A stretch of 64,000 nt of DNA from Aquimarina amphilecti (GCF_900109375.1 NZ_FOAB01000002.1:620001-684000), one strand, 5' to 3'. Positions 36,571-46,731 are shown, counted from the first letter of the stretch. Made by a program: numbers and translations. Notes: generated by a model not told the origin, from the letters alone.

Positions 36571-36605
36571 TTTGACGGTTGGTGTAGTTTTTATTTATAA
36601 TTTTG
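36571..36605 (+). promoter_or_regulatory. promoter for pckA
   Basis: TTTG at 36571-36574 and TAATTTTG at 36598-36605. Both boxes match the Bacteroidota consensus; the spacing of 23 nt is slightly long. Confidence 0.5.
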
Positions 36606-36633
36606 TCAAACATAACAAACACAACATATTTTT

Positions 36634-38250
36634 ATGGAACCACTGTATCCAATTACGAAAACGATTTCGTTAAAGCATTACGGTATTGAAAATGCGACAA
36701 TACGCTACCAGTTATCTCCAGATGAGCTTCAGGAAGAAACGGTGCAAAAGGGACAAGGAAAACTTACAAAAAATGAGACGCTTGCTGTTAATACAGGCGA
36801 GTTTACTGGTCGTTCACCAATGGATCGTTTTATTGTAAAAGATCAAATCACTGCCGAAAAAATATGGTGGGGTGATATCAATATTCCTTTTGAGCCTAAT
36901 GCTTTTGATGCATTATATGATAAAGTTATCTCATATCTTTCTGGTAAAGAAATATTTGTTAGAGATAGCTACGCTTGTGCTGATTCTGATTATAAATTAA
37001 ACATACGAGTGATTAATGAATATCCTTGGTCTAATATGTTTGCTTATAATATGTTTCTTAGGCCAACGGAAGAGGAGTTAAAAGGATTTGACCCAGAATG
37101 GACTGTAATTAATGCTCCAGGGTTTATGGCGGATGCATCTGTCGATGGTACACGCCAGCATAATTTTGCGATATTAAATTTCACTAAAAAAATTGCACTT
37201 ATTGGAGGAACCGGATATACTGGTGAGATCAAAAAAGGTATTTTTTCTGCGTTAAATTTTATATTGCCAGTATATAAAGAGACACTTCCTATGCATTGCT
37301 CAGCTAATGTGGGAGAAGAAGGAGATACAGCTATCTTTTTTGGACTTTCTGGAACAGGGAAAACAACTCTGTCTACGGATCCAAATCGTAAATTGATCGG
37401 AGATGATGAACATGGTTGGACTAAAGAAAATACTATCTTTAATTTTGAAGGTGGTTGTTATGCTAAAGTAATTGATCTTTCTGCAGAAAAGGAGCCAGAA
37501 ATTTTTGGAGCTATTAAAAAGGGAGCGATTCTGGAAAATATAGTAATGGATGACAATGGGGAAGTTGATTATGCAGATACTTCCATAACTCAAAATACTA
37601 GGGTAAGTTATCCTATTTATCATATTGATAATATTCAAGAGTCTTCTATTGGTAAAAATCCAAAGAATATATTCTTTTTAACTGCTGATGCGTTTGGTGT
37701 GATGCCTCCTATTTCTAAGTTAACTCCTAGTCAGGCTGCATATCATTTCATATCGGGGTATACTGCTAAGGTTGCAGGAACTGAAGCTGGAGTTGTTGAG
37801 CCTACACCTTCTTTTTCAGCTTGTTTTGGTGCACCATTTATGCCGTTACACCCTGCTAAGTATGCAGAAATGTTAGTTAAAAAAATGAAAGATACCGGAG
37901 TGAACGTATGGTTAGTAAATACGGGATGGACCGGTGGACCTTATGGTGTTGGGACTAGAATTAAGTTGAAATATACTCGTGCTATGATTCAGGCTGTTCT
38001 TAATGGTGATCTAGGATTATATTCTTATGATAACTATCATATTCATTCTGTGTTTGGAGTTGCGCAACCAAGAGAGTGTCCAGGAGTTCCGACTAAATTA
38101 CTTAGTCCTAGAGCTACTTGGGATAATGATGAAAAGTACTATAAAACCGCATTTAAACTAACAAATGCATTTAGAGAAAATTTCAAAAAATTTGAGTCAT
38201 ACGCTAATGAGGAAATCCGCAGAGGAGGACCACAACGATATGGTCTTTAA
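36634..38250 (+). CDS. pckA: phosphoenolpyruvate carboxykinase (ATP)
   Basis: 538-residue gluconeogenic enzyme converting oxaloacetate and ATP to phosphoenolpyruvate, CO2 and ADP. The P-loop GLSGTGKTTLS is near residue 235. FTGRSPMDRFIVKD, the metal-binding HCSANVG, GDDEHGW, EGGCYAK and the C-terminal NTGWTGGPYGVGTR are intact. The length is that of the ATP-type family. Own promoter and a strong palindromic terminator. Confidence 0.98.
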   Translation: MEPLYPITKTISLKHYGIENATIRYQLSPDELQEETVQKGQGKLTKNETLAVNTGEFTGRSPMDRFIVKDQITAEKIWWGDINIPFEPNAFDALYDKVISYLSGKEIFVRDSYACADSDYKLNIRVINEYPWSNMFAYNMFLRPTEEELKGFDPEWTVINAPGFMADASVDGTRQHNFAILNFTKKIALIGGTGYTGEIKKGIFSALNFILPVYKETLPMHCSANVGEEGDTAIFFGLSGTGKTTLSTDPNRKLIGDDEHGWTKENTIFNFEGGCYAKVIDLSAEKEPEIFGAIKKGAILENIVMDDNGEVDYADTSITQNTRVSYPIYHIDNIQESSIGKNPKNIFFLTADAFGVMPPISKLTPSQAAYHFISGYTAKVAGTEAGVVEPTPSFSACFGAPFMPLHPAKYAEMLVKKMKDTGVNVWLVNTGWTGGPYGVGTRIKLKYTRAMIQAVLNGDLGLYSYDNYHIHSVFGVAQPRECPGVPTKLLSPRATWDNDEKYYKTAFKLTNAFRENFKKFESYANEEIRRGGPQRYGL

Positions 38251-38274
38251 TAAAAACGAAAAATAATTTTCGAA

Positions 38275-38312
38275 ATAAAAAAGCCTGGAATTTAAATTCC
38301 AGGCTTTTTTAT
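38275..38312. terminator. bidirectional terminator between pckA and hemD
   Basis: A near-perfect 34-nt palindrome, AAAAAAGCCTGGAATTT with AAATTCCAGGCTTTTTT (about 38276-38310). It has T-runs on both strands and serves both convergent genes. Confidence 0.9.
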
Positions 38313-38347
38313 TTTAACTACCTGCTTTGGTAGTATATGAATTATGT

Positions 38348-39094
38348 TTATTTCTTATTCGCTTCTTTAATGTATTTCTGCAATGCCATTGTCATTGAAG
38401 GTGTTTCTGGAGTTGGAGCTTGTATATTCACTTCCAAATTATGTTCTTTAGCAGCTTTTACTGTAGAATTTCCAAAAACGGCAATACGGGTATCATTTTG
38501 TTTAAAGTCTGGGAAGTTTTCAAATAATGATTTTATACCTGAAGGGCTAAAAAACACTAAAATATCATAAAATACATCCCTTAGGTTAGAAAGGTCGCTA
38601 ACTACTGTTTTGTAAAAAATAGCTTGCTTCCATTGTACCTTTAAATTGTCTAAAGTATCCGGAATTTCTGGCTTTAACTTATCAGAAGATGGTAATAAAA
38701 ACTTCTCGTTTTTATATTTCTTAATCAAAGGAGTTAATTCTTGAAAAGTACGTTTACCTACATAAATCTTCCTTTTTCTATAAACTACATACTTTTGCAA
38801 GTAATAAGCAACAGCTTCACTCTGACAGAAATATTTAAGAGCATCAGGAACTTTGAAACGCATTTCTTCAGCGATTCTAAAAAAATGATCTACAGAGTTT
38901 CTACTGGTAAGTATAATCGCAGTGTATTGCGATAAATCTACTTTTTGTTGTCTCACTTCCTTAGCATCTACGCCCTCTACGTGAATAAACGGTATAAAGT
39001 CAATTTTTACCTTTTCTTTCTCCTCAAGTTCGAAATAAGGCGAATTTTCTACTTTAGGCTCTGGCTGTGAGACCAAAATCGTTTTCACTTTCAT
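38348..39094 (-). CDS. hemD: uroporphyrinogen-III synthase
   Basis: 248-residue enzyme cyclising hydroxymethylbilane with D-ring inversion in haem synthesis. HemD is poorly conserved; supporting features are the two-lobed pattern and length, ILTSRNSVDHFF, KYFCQSEAVAYYL, YDILVFFSPSGIKSLFENF, IAVFGNSTVKAAKE and the terminal AP-TPETPSMTMALQKYI. The neighbour DUF4271 gene upstream on the same strand is the usual flavobacterial partner and supports the call. Confidence 0.88.
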   Translation of the reverse strand: MKVKTILVSQPEPKVENSPYFELEEKEKVKIDFIPFIHVEGVDAKEVRQQKVDLSQYTAIILTSRNSVDHFFRIAEEMRFKVPDALKYFCQSEAVAYYLQKYVVYRKRKIYVGKRTFQELTPLIKKYKNEKFLLPSSDKLKPEIPDTLDNLKVQWKQAIFYKTVVSDLSNLRDVFYDILVFFSPSGIKSLFENFPDFKQNDTRIAVFGNSTVKAAKEHNLEVNIQAPTPETPSMTMALQKYIKEANKK

Positions 39095-39126
39095 ATATAG
39101 TCTTTATTTCTAAACGTCTTCCTAAA

Positions 39127-39780
39127 TTATATAATTAGCTTGTACAGCATAAAATAGGGCGCGATTTCAAGAGCGCAAAGATACAAAATAAAATAAAACA
39201 AGTTGTTTAAAATGACGTTTTCATTCCTTCTGTATACAGAAAAAAGTATGATTAGGTTTAATATCAACAGAGAAACTATCAATACAATCACAACAATTTT
39301 TGAAGGTTTCACACTATAAACGAATAATAAATTAAGAGGTAATAAAATAACCCCTAAAAAATTACGATATGAAATTTTATAAAATAAGTAATCTTCAATT
39401 AAAGTTTCTATGGAAAATATAGTGGAAATGATTTTTTCTACTAAAATTTTACATATAACTACGAATAGGTAAAGAGCAGCAATTTTAAAATAGAGCATCA
39501 TATCTATATGATCTCCTTGCCACTGGAATGCTTCTACACTTAAATAAGCAAATAGTGATATAGAAAGAATTTGAACTAGCATCAGAACCCCATTAAAAAA
39601 TGTAGATAGTTTGTTGCCTTTTTGATTTATAACTACGTACTTATTGGTGTTAAAAAGCATTATAAATTCAGAAAAACGAACAGAATTCATAAGTCTAGCG
39701 GATGCTAGCAATATAATTGAGGTCATAATTACTATGGTGATCCAATCTGTTGCTATAATTTCTCTAACAATAACTTTCAT
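39127..39780 (-). CDS. DUF4271 membrane protein
   Basis: 217 residues with six predicted hydrophobic spans. DUF4271 proteins are Bacteroidota-specific and usually sit directly upstream of hemD, as here (32 nt gap). Function unknown; the location suggests some link to haem synthesis or simply a shared operon. Recognised by the N-terminal DWITIVIMTSIILLASARLM, the YNxxK-like middle and the C-terminal NLFYFILYLCALEIAPYFML. Confidence 0.82.
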   Translation of the reverse strand: MKVIVREIIATDWITIVIMTSIILLASARLMNSVRFSEFIMLFNTNKYVVINQKGNKLSTFFNGVLMLVQILSISLFAYLSVEAFQWQGDHIDMMLYFKIAALYLFVVICKILVEKIISTIFSIETLIEDYLFYKISYRNFLGVILLPLNLLFVYSVKPSKIVVIVLIVSLLILNLIILFSVYRRNENVILNNLFYFILYLCALEIAPYFMLYKLII

Positions 39781-39933
39781 ACTCTTTTGAAAGGGATAAA
39801 ATTAAGTCATACGTATTACATAATAAAATAAAGTGTTGTAAATAAAGATGCAACACTAATTTTTAGAGATAGTTATATAAATAAACAATAATAATAGCGT
39901 TAAAAACTGAAAATAATCTAGTGATTATTTAGT

Positions 39934-39941
39934 TATATTTG
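39934..39941 (+). promoter_or_regulatory. -7 promoter element for the glycosyltransferase/pyrC operon
   Basis: TATATTTG matches TAnnTTTG, 17 nt before the start codon at 39958. Confidence 0.6.
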
Positions 39942-39957
39942 CCTGAAAACAGCTTAG

Positions 39958-40689
39958 ATGGTGGATGCCGTAGTAATTATTCCTACCTATAATGAGATTG
40001 AAAATGTGGAGCGCATTATAAAAAATGTGCTTGCACTCCAACGTGATTTTGATATTCTGATTGTAGACGATAACTCTCCAGATGGCACAGCTGCAAAAGT
40101 TAAGGTACTACAAGAGGAGTATCCGGAACATTTGTTTCTATTAGAAAGAGAAGGAAAGTTAGGGTTGGGAACAGCTTACATTACAGGGTTTAAATGGGCT
40201 TTAGAGAGGTCTTATGAATACATTTTTGAAATGGATGCGGATTTCTCACATAATCCAAATGATTTGATAAGATTGTATAATGCTTGTGCTAAGGGGACAT
40301 CACAGGTTGCGGTTGGGTCACGATATGTAACAGGTGTAAATGTTGTTAATTGGCCTATGAGTAGAGTACTTTTATCTTGGTTAGCATCAAAATATGTGCG
40401 ATTTATTACAGGGATGGATGTGCATGACACTACAGCGGGTTTTATTTGTTATAAAAGAGAAGTTTTAGAGAAAATTAATCTGAATAAAATCAAATTTGTA
40501 GGATATGCTTTTCAGATAGAAATGAAATATAAAGCGTATTTGTCAAAATTTAAAATAAAGGAAATACCCGTAATATTTACGGACAGAACACGTGGTACTT
40601 CAAAAATGAGTAAAGGAATTATTTCTGAAGCTGTTTTCGGAGTTTTACGTATGAAATTAAAGAGTATGTTTAATAGTTATGAAATATGA
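39958..40689 (+). CDS. polyprenol monophosphomannose synthase-like glycosyltransferase (GT2)
   Basis: 243-residue GT2 enzyme of dolichyl/polyprenyl-phosphate mannose synthase type: PTYNE near the N-terminus, DDNSPDGTA, EMDADFSHNP (the DxD metal site) and the C-terminal RTRGTSKMSKGIISEAV. It would load a sugar on a lipid carrier at the cytoplasmic face for later transfer by a GT39-like enzyme; a candidate of that kind is at 32779-34122 in this window. The start overlaps nothing upstream; its stop overlaps pyrC by 4 nt, so translation is coupled. Confidence 0.9.
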   Translation: MVDAVVIIPTYNEIENVERIIKNVLALQRDFDILIVDDNSPDGTAAKVKVLQEEYPEHLFLLEREGKLGLGTAYITGFKWALERSYEYIFEMDADFSHNPNDLIRLYNACAKGTSQVAVGSRYVTGVNVVNWPMSRVLLSWLASKYVRFITGMDVHDTTAGFICYKREVLEKINLNKIKFVGYAFQIEMKYKAYLSKFKIKEIPVIFTDRTRGTSKMSKGIISEAVFGVLRMKLKSMFNSYEI

Positions 40690-42032
40690 TCATGAATAGT
40701 GTATTGATTAAGAATGCAAATATTGTTAATGAGGGAAAGATTTTTAATGGAGATGTATACATAGAGAATGGTTTCTTTAAAGAAATTGCATCGCAGATTA
40801 GCGCTAAATCCCCGGATGTACAGGTGTTTGATGCAGAAGGAAAATATCTTTTACCAGGAGTTATTGATGATCAAGTTCATTTTAGAGAACCAGGGTTAAC
40901 ACATAAGGCTACCATAGAAACTGAATCTAGAGCAGCTATAGCAGGTGGTATAACATCTTTTATTGAGATGCCAAATACAAACCCACAAACTACTACTATA
41001 GAGAAACTTGAAGAAAAGTTTAATATAGCTGCTGAAACCAGTTATGCTAACTATTCTTTTATGTTTGGCGGAACGAATGATAATCTTGAAGAGATATTAA
41101 AAGTAGATCCAAGTAATGTAGCAGGACTTAAACTGTTTTTAGGTTCTTCTACAGGAAATATGCTGGTTGATAATCCAGAAGTTTTAGAGAAGATTTTTTC
41201 ATCTACTGATTTGTTAATTTCGGTGCATTGCGAGGATGAAGAGACGATAAAAAAGAATACTGCGAAATACAAAGATGAGTACGGAGATGATATACCTATC
41301 GAGATGCATCCGGTCATTAGGAGTGAAGAAGCTTGTTACTTATCATCCTCTAGAGCAGTTGCTCTAGCAAAAAAAACAGGTGCTAGATTGCATGTTTTTC
41401 ACCTTTCTACAGCAAAGGAGTTAGAATTGTTTACAAATAAAATTCCTCTAAAAGATAAAAAAATTACTGCAGAGGTATGTATCCATCATCTTTGGTTCTC
41501 TAATGAAGACTATAAACAAAAAGGGACTTTGATAAAGTGGAATCCTGCAGTAAAAACGCCAAAGGATAGGGATGCTTTATTTAAGGCTTTGCTTGAAGAT
41601 AAGTTAGATGTAATTGCTACGGATCATGCACCTCATACAAAAGAGGAAAAAGATAATGTATATACCAAGGCTCCATCAGGAGGTCCGTTAGTGCAACATG
41701 CATTACCAGCGATGTTAGAATTTTACCATAGAGACAAGATTTCCTTAGAAAAAATTGTAGAGAAAATGTGTCATAATCCTGCAATCTTATTTCAGGTTGA
41801 GAAAAGAGGGTATATTAAAGAAGGATATTGTGCAGATGCAGTTTTGGTAGATCTTAATGCTCCCTGGACGGTAAATACAGATAATATAGCATATAAATGT
41901 GGTTGGTCACCATTTGAAGGAACTACCTTTAAATCAAGAATTACTCATACTTTTGTTAATGGTAGTTTAGTGTATAAGAATTTTAAATTCTACGATGTTA
42001 AAAATGCCCAACGATTAACTTTTGATAGATGA
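40686..42032 (+). CDS. pyrC: dihydroorotase (class I)
   Basis: 448-residue amidohydrolase for pyrimidine synthesis, cyclising carbamoyl aspartate to dihydroorotate. The family blocks REPGLTHKATIETESRAA, EMPNTNPQTTT, HCEDE, HVFHLSTAKELE, ATDHAPHT and SGGPLVQHALP are present. The usual HxH metal motif reads DQVHFREPG here, with glutamine at the first histidine position. I associate this with Bacteroidota sequences but cannot check that. Overlaps the preceding glycosyltransferase gene by 4 nt and the next gene by 4 nt: a tightly coupled three-gene operon. Confidence 0.93.
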   Translation: MIMNSVLIKNANIVNEGKIFNGDVYIENGFFKEIASQISAKSPDVQVFDAEGKYLLPGVIDDQVHFREPGLTHKATIETESRAAIAGGITSFIEMPNTNPQTTTIEKLEEKFNIAAETSYANYSFMFGGTNDNLEEILKVDPSNVAGLKLFLGSSTGNMLVDNPEVLEKIFSSTDLLISVHCEDEETIKKNTAKYKDEYGDDIPIEMHPVIRSEEACYLSSSRAVALAKKTGARLHVFHLSTAKELELFTNKIPLKDKKITAEVCIHHLWFSNEDYKQKGTLIKWNPAVKTPKDRDALFKALLEDKLDVIATDHAPHTKEEKDNVYTKAPSGGPLVQHALPAMLEFYHRDKISLEKIVEKMCHNPAILFQVEKRGYIKEGYCADAVLVDLNAPWTVNTDNIAYKCGWSPFEGTTFKSRITHTFVNGSLVYKNFKFYDVKNAQRLTFDR

Positions 42033-42571
42033 AAAAGAATATAGTTTATAGTGTTTTTATAATCGTTCTTGTTGGTTTCTCCTGCCAAAACCTAAATAAG
42101 GTTAGTAAACCTGAAAATCTAATTGCAGAAGATAAGATGATTGAAATACTTACGGATATTGCCTTTGTAAAGGCAGCGAAGGGGAGTTATAAAAAGGTTT
42201 TTGATATTGAAAAAATAAATCCGGAGGCTTACATTTTAGAGAAACACGGGATTGATAGTTTGGTTTTTGCTGATAATAATAATTGGTATACAAGTCAATT
42301 GGATAAATATGAAGAGATTTTCACGAAAGTGAAAAGCAACTTAGAGGTTTCAAAAGTAAAATTCGAAAAATTAAAAAAAGAAGAAGATTCTCTAAAAAAG
42401 ATAGAAGATTCTATTAAGAGAGCAAAAAACAATCTTAAAGACGATAAAATATTACCAGAAGATTTGGATGAACTTGAATCAATTAGAAAAGAACTAATAG
42501 ATGTAGAAAAGGAAAATGCAGTTAAGAAAAGAAGTAGTTCTAATTCTCTTTCTGGAAAAAAGAAGCAGTAG
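42029..42571 (+). CDS. DUF4296 lipoprotein
   Basis: 180-residue lipoprotein with lipobox cysteine at residue 19 (LVGFSC). It has the DUF4296 core (DKMIEILTDIAFVKAAKG, KHGIDSLVFADNNNWYTSQLDKYEEIFTKV), then a long Lys/Glu-rich coiled tail that looks charged and flexible. Function unknown. In flavobacteria this family follows the dihydroorotase gene, and it does here with a 4-nt overlap. Its C-terminus overlaps the convergent epimerase gene by 32 nt. Confidence 0.88.
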   Translation: MKKNIVYSVFIIVLVGFSCQNLNKVSKPENLIAEDKMIEILTDIAFVKAAKGSYKKVFDIEKINPEAYILEKHGIDSLVFADNNNWYTSQLDKYEEIFTKVKSNLEVSKVKFEKLKKEEDSLKKIEDSIKRAKNNLKDDKILPEDLDELESIRKELIDVEKENAVKKRSSSNSLSGKKKQ

Positions 42572-43550
42572 TTTCAATAGCTTTTTCTACAGGAGTGAAA
42601 CTATAAGTAAGTTCTTTTTTTATTTTATCATTTTCATAAAAGGAATTTGAGAATGCGCTTTTTATAGAGGATTTAAATATTGTTCTTTTTGTTCGAAAAA
42701 ATAGATGGCTAAACCGTTGTATATAATAGGCAACTTTCATCAAAAAAGGTGATATTTTCTTTTTTGGGGTAGATTTGTTAAGTGCTTTAGCAATCATGGT
42801 AAACGCACTTTTAAAACTTAGATTTTCTGAAACTAAGATGTATCGTTGATTTTTTATTTCACTATTCATAAGACGACACATTATTTTTACTACATCGTCT
42901 ACAGCAACATATCCAGTAGTTCCGGTCGTGTAGTATTTCATTCCTCTATTTATTTTCTTAAATAAATATCCACTTCCTGAATTATAAAAACCCCGACCAA
43001 TAATAATTCCTGGATTTACAATTACAGTGTCTAGGCCTTCTTGGGTACCTCGCCATACTTCCATTTCTGCACCATATTTTGTAATGGCATAAACAGAATC
43101 GGAAATTTCTGGATTCCATTCTGAAGTTTCATTAATTGGTTTTTGCGAATTATTCTCACTTATGGTGGCTATTGAGCTTACATAACAAAGCTTTTGCACG
43201 TTATGAATTAATGATAAATTTACAATGTTAGCAGTACCTTGTATATTGGTTTTGCGTAACATTTTATAATGAGAAGGATTAAATGATATCATTGCTGCAC
43301 AATGGTATACATGAGTTATTCCCTCAAAAGCAGTTGTTAGTGTTGGGATGTCAGTAAGATCACCTTGAATCCATTCTATAGTTTCGAATGTGTCTTGATC
43401 CTCAGATTTACAGCATTGAATAAATACACTTTTTGCATATTCTTTTTTACTAATTGTTCTGTATAAAGCACGTACTTGATGCTTTTCTTCTAACAGTTTA
43501 ATTAATAAATGGGTGCCTACTAGACCAGTGGCTCCGGTAACTAATATCAT
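42540..43550 (-). CDS. NAD-dependent epimerase/dehydratase (extended SDR)
   Basis: 336 residues with an N-terminal Rossmann motif GATGLVGTHLL (about 5-15). The SDR catalytic pair Y-x3-K appears as YAITKYGAE, with a Ser upstream (CYVSSIAT). It belongs to the dihydroflavonol-reductase-like extended SDRs (HCAAMISF, VNPGIIIGRG). The substrate is unknown. It stands alone, convergent with the DUF4296 gene by a 32-nt overlap. Confidence 0.88.
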   Translation of the reverse strand: MILVTGATGLVGTHLLIKLLEEKHQVRALYRTISKKEYAKSVFIQCCKSEDQDTFETIEWIQGDLTDIPTLTTAFEGITHVYHCAAMISFNPSHYKMLRKTNIQGTANIVNLSLIHNVQKLCYVSSIATISENNSQKPINETSEWNPEISDSVYAITKYGAEMEVWRGTQEGLDTVIVNPGIIIGRGFYNSGSGYLFKKINRGMKYYTTGTTGYVAVDDVVKIMCRLMNSEIKNQRYILVSENLSFKSAFTMIAKALNKSTPKKKISPFLMKVAYYIQRFSHLFFRTKRTIFKSSIKSAFSNSFYENDKIKKELTYSFTPVEKAIETTASFFQKEN

Positions 43551-43692
43551 AGTTTTTGTTCTATAATACTAATGTAAACAATTAGCAATTAATATTAAGT
43601 TTTGATAGTTAAAAAGTTAATGGATAGTAATGATCTGTGTATATTTCTTGAAGGGTTTCGCGACCTTTATTATTGTAAGTATACTTTGTTTT

Positions 43693-46602
43693 TTATGTTG
43701 ACTTTCTTTTTTTGTACCAAAGAAAAATCAGGGCAAATATGGCAAGTATAGAAACTCCTATAATTGACCAATACCAAGCATAGTAATTATTGAATTTAAT
43801 TGGAGTGGTGTCTCCTATTAAATAAAAACCTCCCCAATAAAAAGGATGTATTCGGTTTATATTAGCTCTGTTTAAGTATTGAAGTTTTGCTTGTTGTAGT
43901 GCTTCTCCTTTACTCATTCCTTCCTTTAAATTAGTGTAGAAATATTTCATTAAATCTGGAGTAGTCTGATCAGATACATCCCAGCTACTCAGTAATAAAC
44001 TTTTTGCACCAGCATATTGGAATGCTGTACCTAAACTCATAATTCCTTCTCCTTTAGCAATTTTTCCCGTTCCAGTATTACAAGCACTAAGGACAGTAAG
44101 TTCTGCGGGGATATTTAACGCGAATAATTCATGACTATGTAAAAGATCATCTTCTATCGAGTCATTGCTTTGGGTAAAAAAGAGCTTAGAGTTTTCTGGT
44201 CTTTCATTATCTACTTCGCCGTGCAGTGCAAGGTGTAAAATGTTATATTCACTTACATTCTTTTTAAAATTCTTTTCTACAGCTTCTAATCCATAGAAAT
44301 AATTTCCATCGATAATCTTTGCGATTGATTTGATTTCTTTACGAGTTCCTGGAAGATCATTTTCATATTCAGTAAGAGCAGATAAACTGATAGTGTTTGA
44401 ATTTTGTTGATCAATATTATTAGAGAAAGAAAATGCTAAACATTCTTTTTGCATTTGAGTAAAATCGAAAGCACTTTTTTCATCTGAACCTACTAATAGG
44501 TTAGCGGAATTTGCATAAGAAACTATATATTCTTTCAATAAATAAGATAATTCTTTTGGATTGTTTGTGTTATCTTTTCTAGTTAATAACAAATCAAAAT
44601 TAAGATGCCATAAAGCTCCATCCGGAACAATTACTAATTCTGAACCAGTAAAAAAATCTTTTAACGGAGCTATTAAATCTTGATACAGTTGGTGCGCAAT
44701 AGTTTTGTATGTAATTGTGTTTTTATCAGTGATAGCTAACCGGAATTCCTGGATCTTTTCATTTAATTTAGGGATTTTTAGTTCTTTTACTTCAATTCTA
44801 TTTTTAGTAATAATAAAGGCATAAATAGTCTGATCTGATACAAAGAACTCTAATAAGCTAGATTTGTCTTTTAGCATTTTTTGAATGTCATCAACTAAAA
44901 CTATTGTGTTTTTATATTTTAATTTATGATATTTAGGGTAGTTGTTTTTTATAATTGTGGTTAGGGAATCTTCTGTTTTTTTTAGGCGTGATAACTTGTT
45001 TTCATATTCCTGAACTCTTGAATTGTTAACAGTAGATTTCGATCTTTCTTCAATGATTCTAGATTGATAAAATGCTCTGTTAATTCTTTGGCTTTTCTCT
45101 AACTCTAGTAATTCTTTAGATAATCCTGCAAATTCTTTTGTCTTTGATTCATTGATTAAATCCTTAAGAGCGTTAGCTTTACTTTTTTCTATATAGTAAA
45201 TTATCTTTTCGATAGTTTGTTGTTCTTGTACTTCTTTGTGAAATAGGAATTGAGCTTCTATTGCATCTCCATAGACTTCTCTCGCGCTTGAGGCGAATAT
45301 AATTTTGTCTTGATAATTCTGGTAAGATTTTCTGATATAATCGATTAGGATATCTACTTCTTCATATATTTTTAAACTGATACACAAATCCCCAAGATCT
45401 TCATTTTCTATATATTTTGATTGTAATGTTTTTGCTTTTCCATGAAGTACGGTTAGCAATAGTTTTAAATCATAATATTCACTAGGATCAAAGAGGCCTC
45501 TGCCAATACTAGTATGATTAATTTTCCTGTTAGCGATTACTGCTTTGTCATAAAAAGAAATAGCCTTGTTAAAATCTTTTTTTCTGTCGTAAACCTTTGC
45601 AATATTATAATAGAAATCAGAAGTTCTTAAATGATTTTCTCCAAGTGTTCTTTGAAAAGTGCTTAAGCCTGTTTCATAATATTTAAGAGCTTCATCGTAT
45701 TTCTTTTTTCTGATATAAATACTTGCTATTTGTAGATTTAGATTTACAATTTTGGGATCATTTTTGTCTAAAACACTTGTATAGGATTTTAGAGAATTTT
45801 GATAATAATCTAGTGCTAAATCATACTCTTCTTTATTCCTGTAAATATCCCCTATGTCAGAATATAACTGGGCTACCGTTAAGTTATTTTCTCCGTAAGC
45901 ATTGATATGTATTTTTATACTTTTTTGATAGTAAGAAAGCGATTTTTCATATTCTTTTTTATCATTATAAAGAATACCTATGTTTTGGTAGCTTTTTGCA
46001 TTTTTTATGTAATTTTCACCAAATAATTTAGTTCCTATTTTTATACTCTTATTATAATATTCTATTGCTTTAGTGTTTTCTCCATTCTTAGTAAAAACCT
46101 CTCCTATATTGTCATATATAAAGGCAGTCATATCTTTTTTTCTAAGATATTCATAGGTCATTAAGGATTTTTGGTAATTTTCTAAGGCTAAGTCATATCG
46201 GAATAAATTTTTATAGGTTACTCCGATGTTTAAGAATCCAGATCCAGCATAAAAATGATACCTCCCGTACCTTTTGATAGAAAGATTTAAAAAAGTTTTA
46301 AAATAGTCAAGAGCAATTTCATGTTGACCAAGATTTTTATAGATTAGACCGATTCGGTCATAATAAATGATGGTTCTTTCATGATTCTGACCATATATTT
46401 TTAGCTCAACATCTAGTGCTTTTTTAAAATAGATGACAGAGCGATCTAATTTCTTTTCAGCTAATAAAGATTCTGCCTTTCTTAGATACTGCGCAGCTAA
46501 AATACTATCTTGTGCCGATTGCGCAATAATCCTATTAAAAGGAATGAGAAGAATAAAAAAGCATAAAATCTTTATATCAAAAAGATATTCTAGTCGTTCC
46601 AT
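43693..46602 (-). CDS. secreted TPR-CHAT protein, predicted extracytoplasmic caspase-like protease
   Basis: 969 residues. It has a signal-like N-terminus (about 11-29, ending IIAQ), about eight tetratricopeptide repeats (about 35-380, each with the E/DLALxYYxKSL pattern at about 40-residue steps), a helical coiled region (about 430-560) and a CHAT domain (about 640-930). The CHAT histidine lies in LHLALHGEVD near residue 792 and the cysteine in LSACNTGTG near residue 839, so the protease dyad looks intact. A C-terminal membrane span (about 937-958) ends in KKRKST, placing the CHAT domain outside the cytoplasm. It is divergent from a sigma factor and an anti-sigma-like gene, a pairing suggesting signalling by proteolysis. 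This is inference. Confidence 0.85.
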   Translation of the reverse strand: MERLEYLFDIKILCFFILLIPFNRIIAQSAQDSILAAQYLRKAESLLAEKKLDRSVIYFKKALDVELKIYGQNHERTIIYYDRIGLIYKNLGQHEIALDYFKTFLNLSIKRYGRYHFYAGSGFLNIGVTYKNLFRYDLALENYQKSLMTYEYLRKKDMTAFIYDNIGEVFTKNGENTKAIEYYNKSIKIGTKLFGENYIKNAKSYQNIGILYNDKKEYEKSLSYYQKSIKIHINAYGENNLTVAQLYSDIGDIYRNKEEYDLALDYYQNSLKSYTSVLDKNDPKIVNLNLQIASIYIRKKKYDEALKYYETGLSTFQRTLGENHLRTSDFYYNIAKVYDRKKDFNKAISFYDKAVIANRKINHTSIGRGLFDPSEYYDLKLLLTVLHGKAKTLQSKYIENEDLGDLCISLKIYEEVDILIDYIRKSYQNYQDKIIFASSAREVYGDAIEAQFLFHKEVQEQQTIEKIIYYIEKSKANALKDLINESKTKEFAGLSKELLELEKSQRINRAFYQSRIIEERSKSTVNNSRVQEYENKLSRLKKTEDSLTTIIKNNYPKYHKLKYKNTIVLVDDIQKMLKDKSSLLEFFVSDQTIYAFIITKNRIEVKELKIPKLNEKIQEFRLAITDKNTITYKTIAHQLYQDLIAPLKDFFTGSELVIVPDGALWHLNFDLLLTRKDNTNNPKELSYLLKEYIVSYANSANLLVGSDEKSAFDFTQMQKECLAFSFSNNIDQQNSNTISLSALTEYENDLPGTRKEIKSIAKIIDGNYFYGLEAVEKNFKKNVSEYNILHLALHGEVDNERPENSKLFFTQSNDSIEDDLLHSHELFALNIPAELTVLSACNTGTGKIAKGEGIMSLGTAFQYAGAKSLLLSSWDVSDQTTPDLMKYFYTNLKEGMSKGEALQQAKLQYLNRANINRIHPFYWGGFYLIGDTTPIKFNNYYAWYWSIIGVSILAIFALIFLWYKKRKST

Positions 46603-46731
46603 AAATTACAAGATAGGCAAACTGTGATTAACTTATTTCACCCCTTTGTACAATAACTGATTATTTTTAAGTTAAGAAAAGAGGTTGTTTTTAAAAAATT
46701 GTATTAAAATTGTTTTTTATAAGATTTAAAT

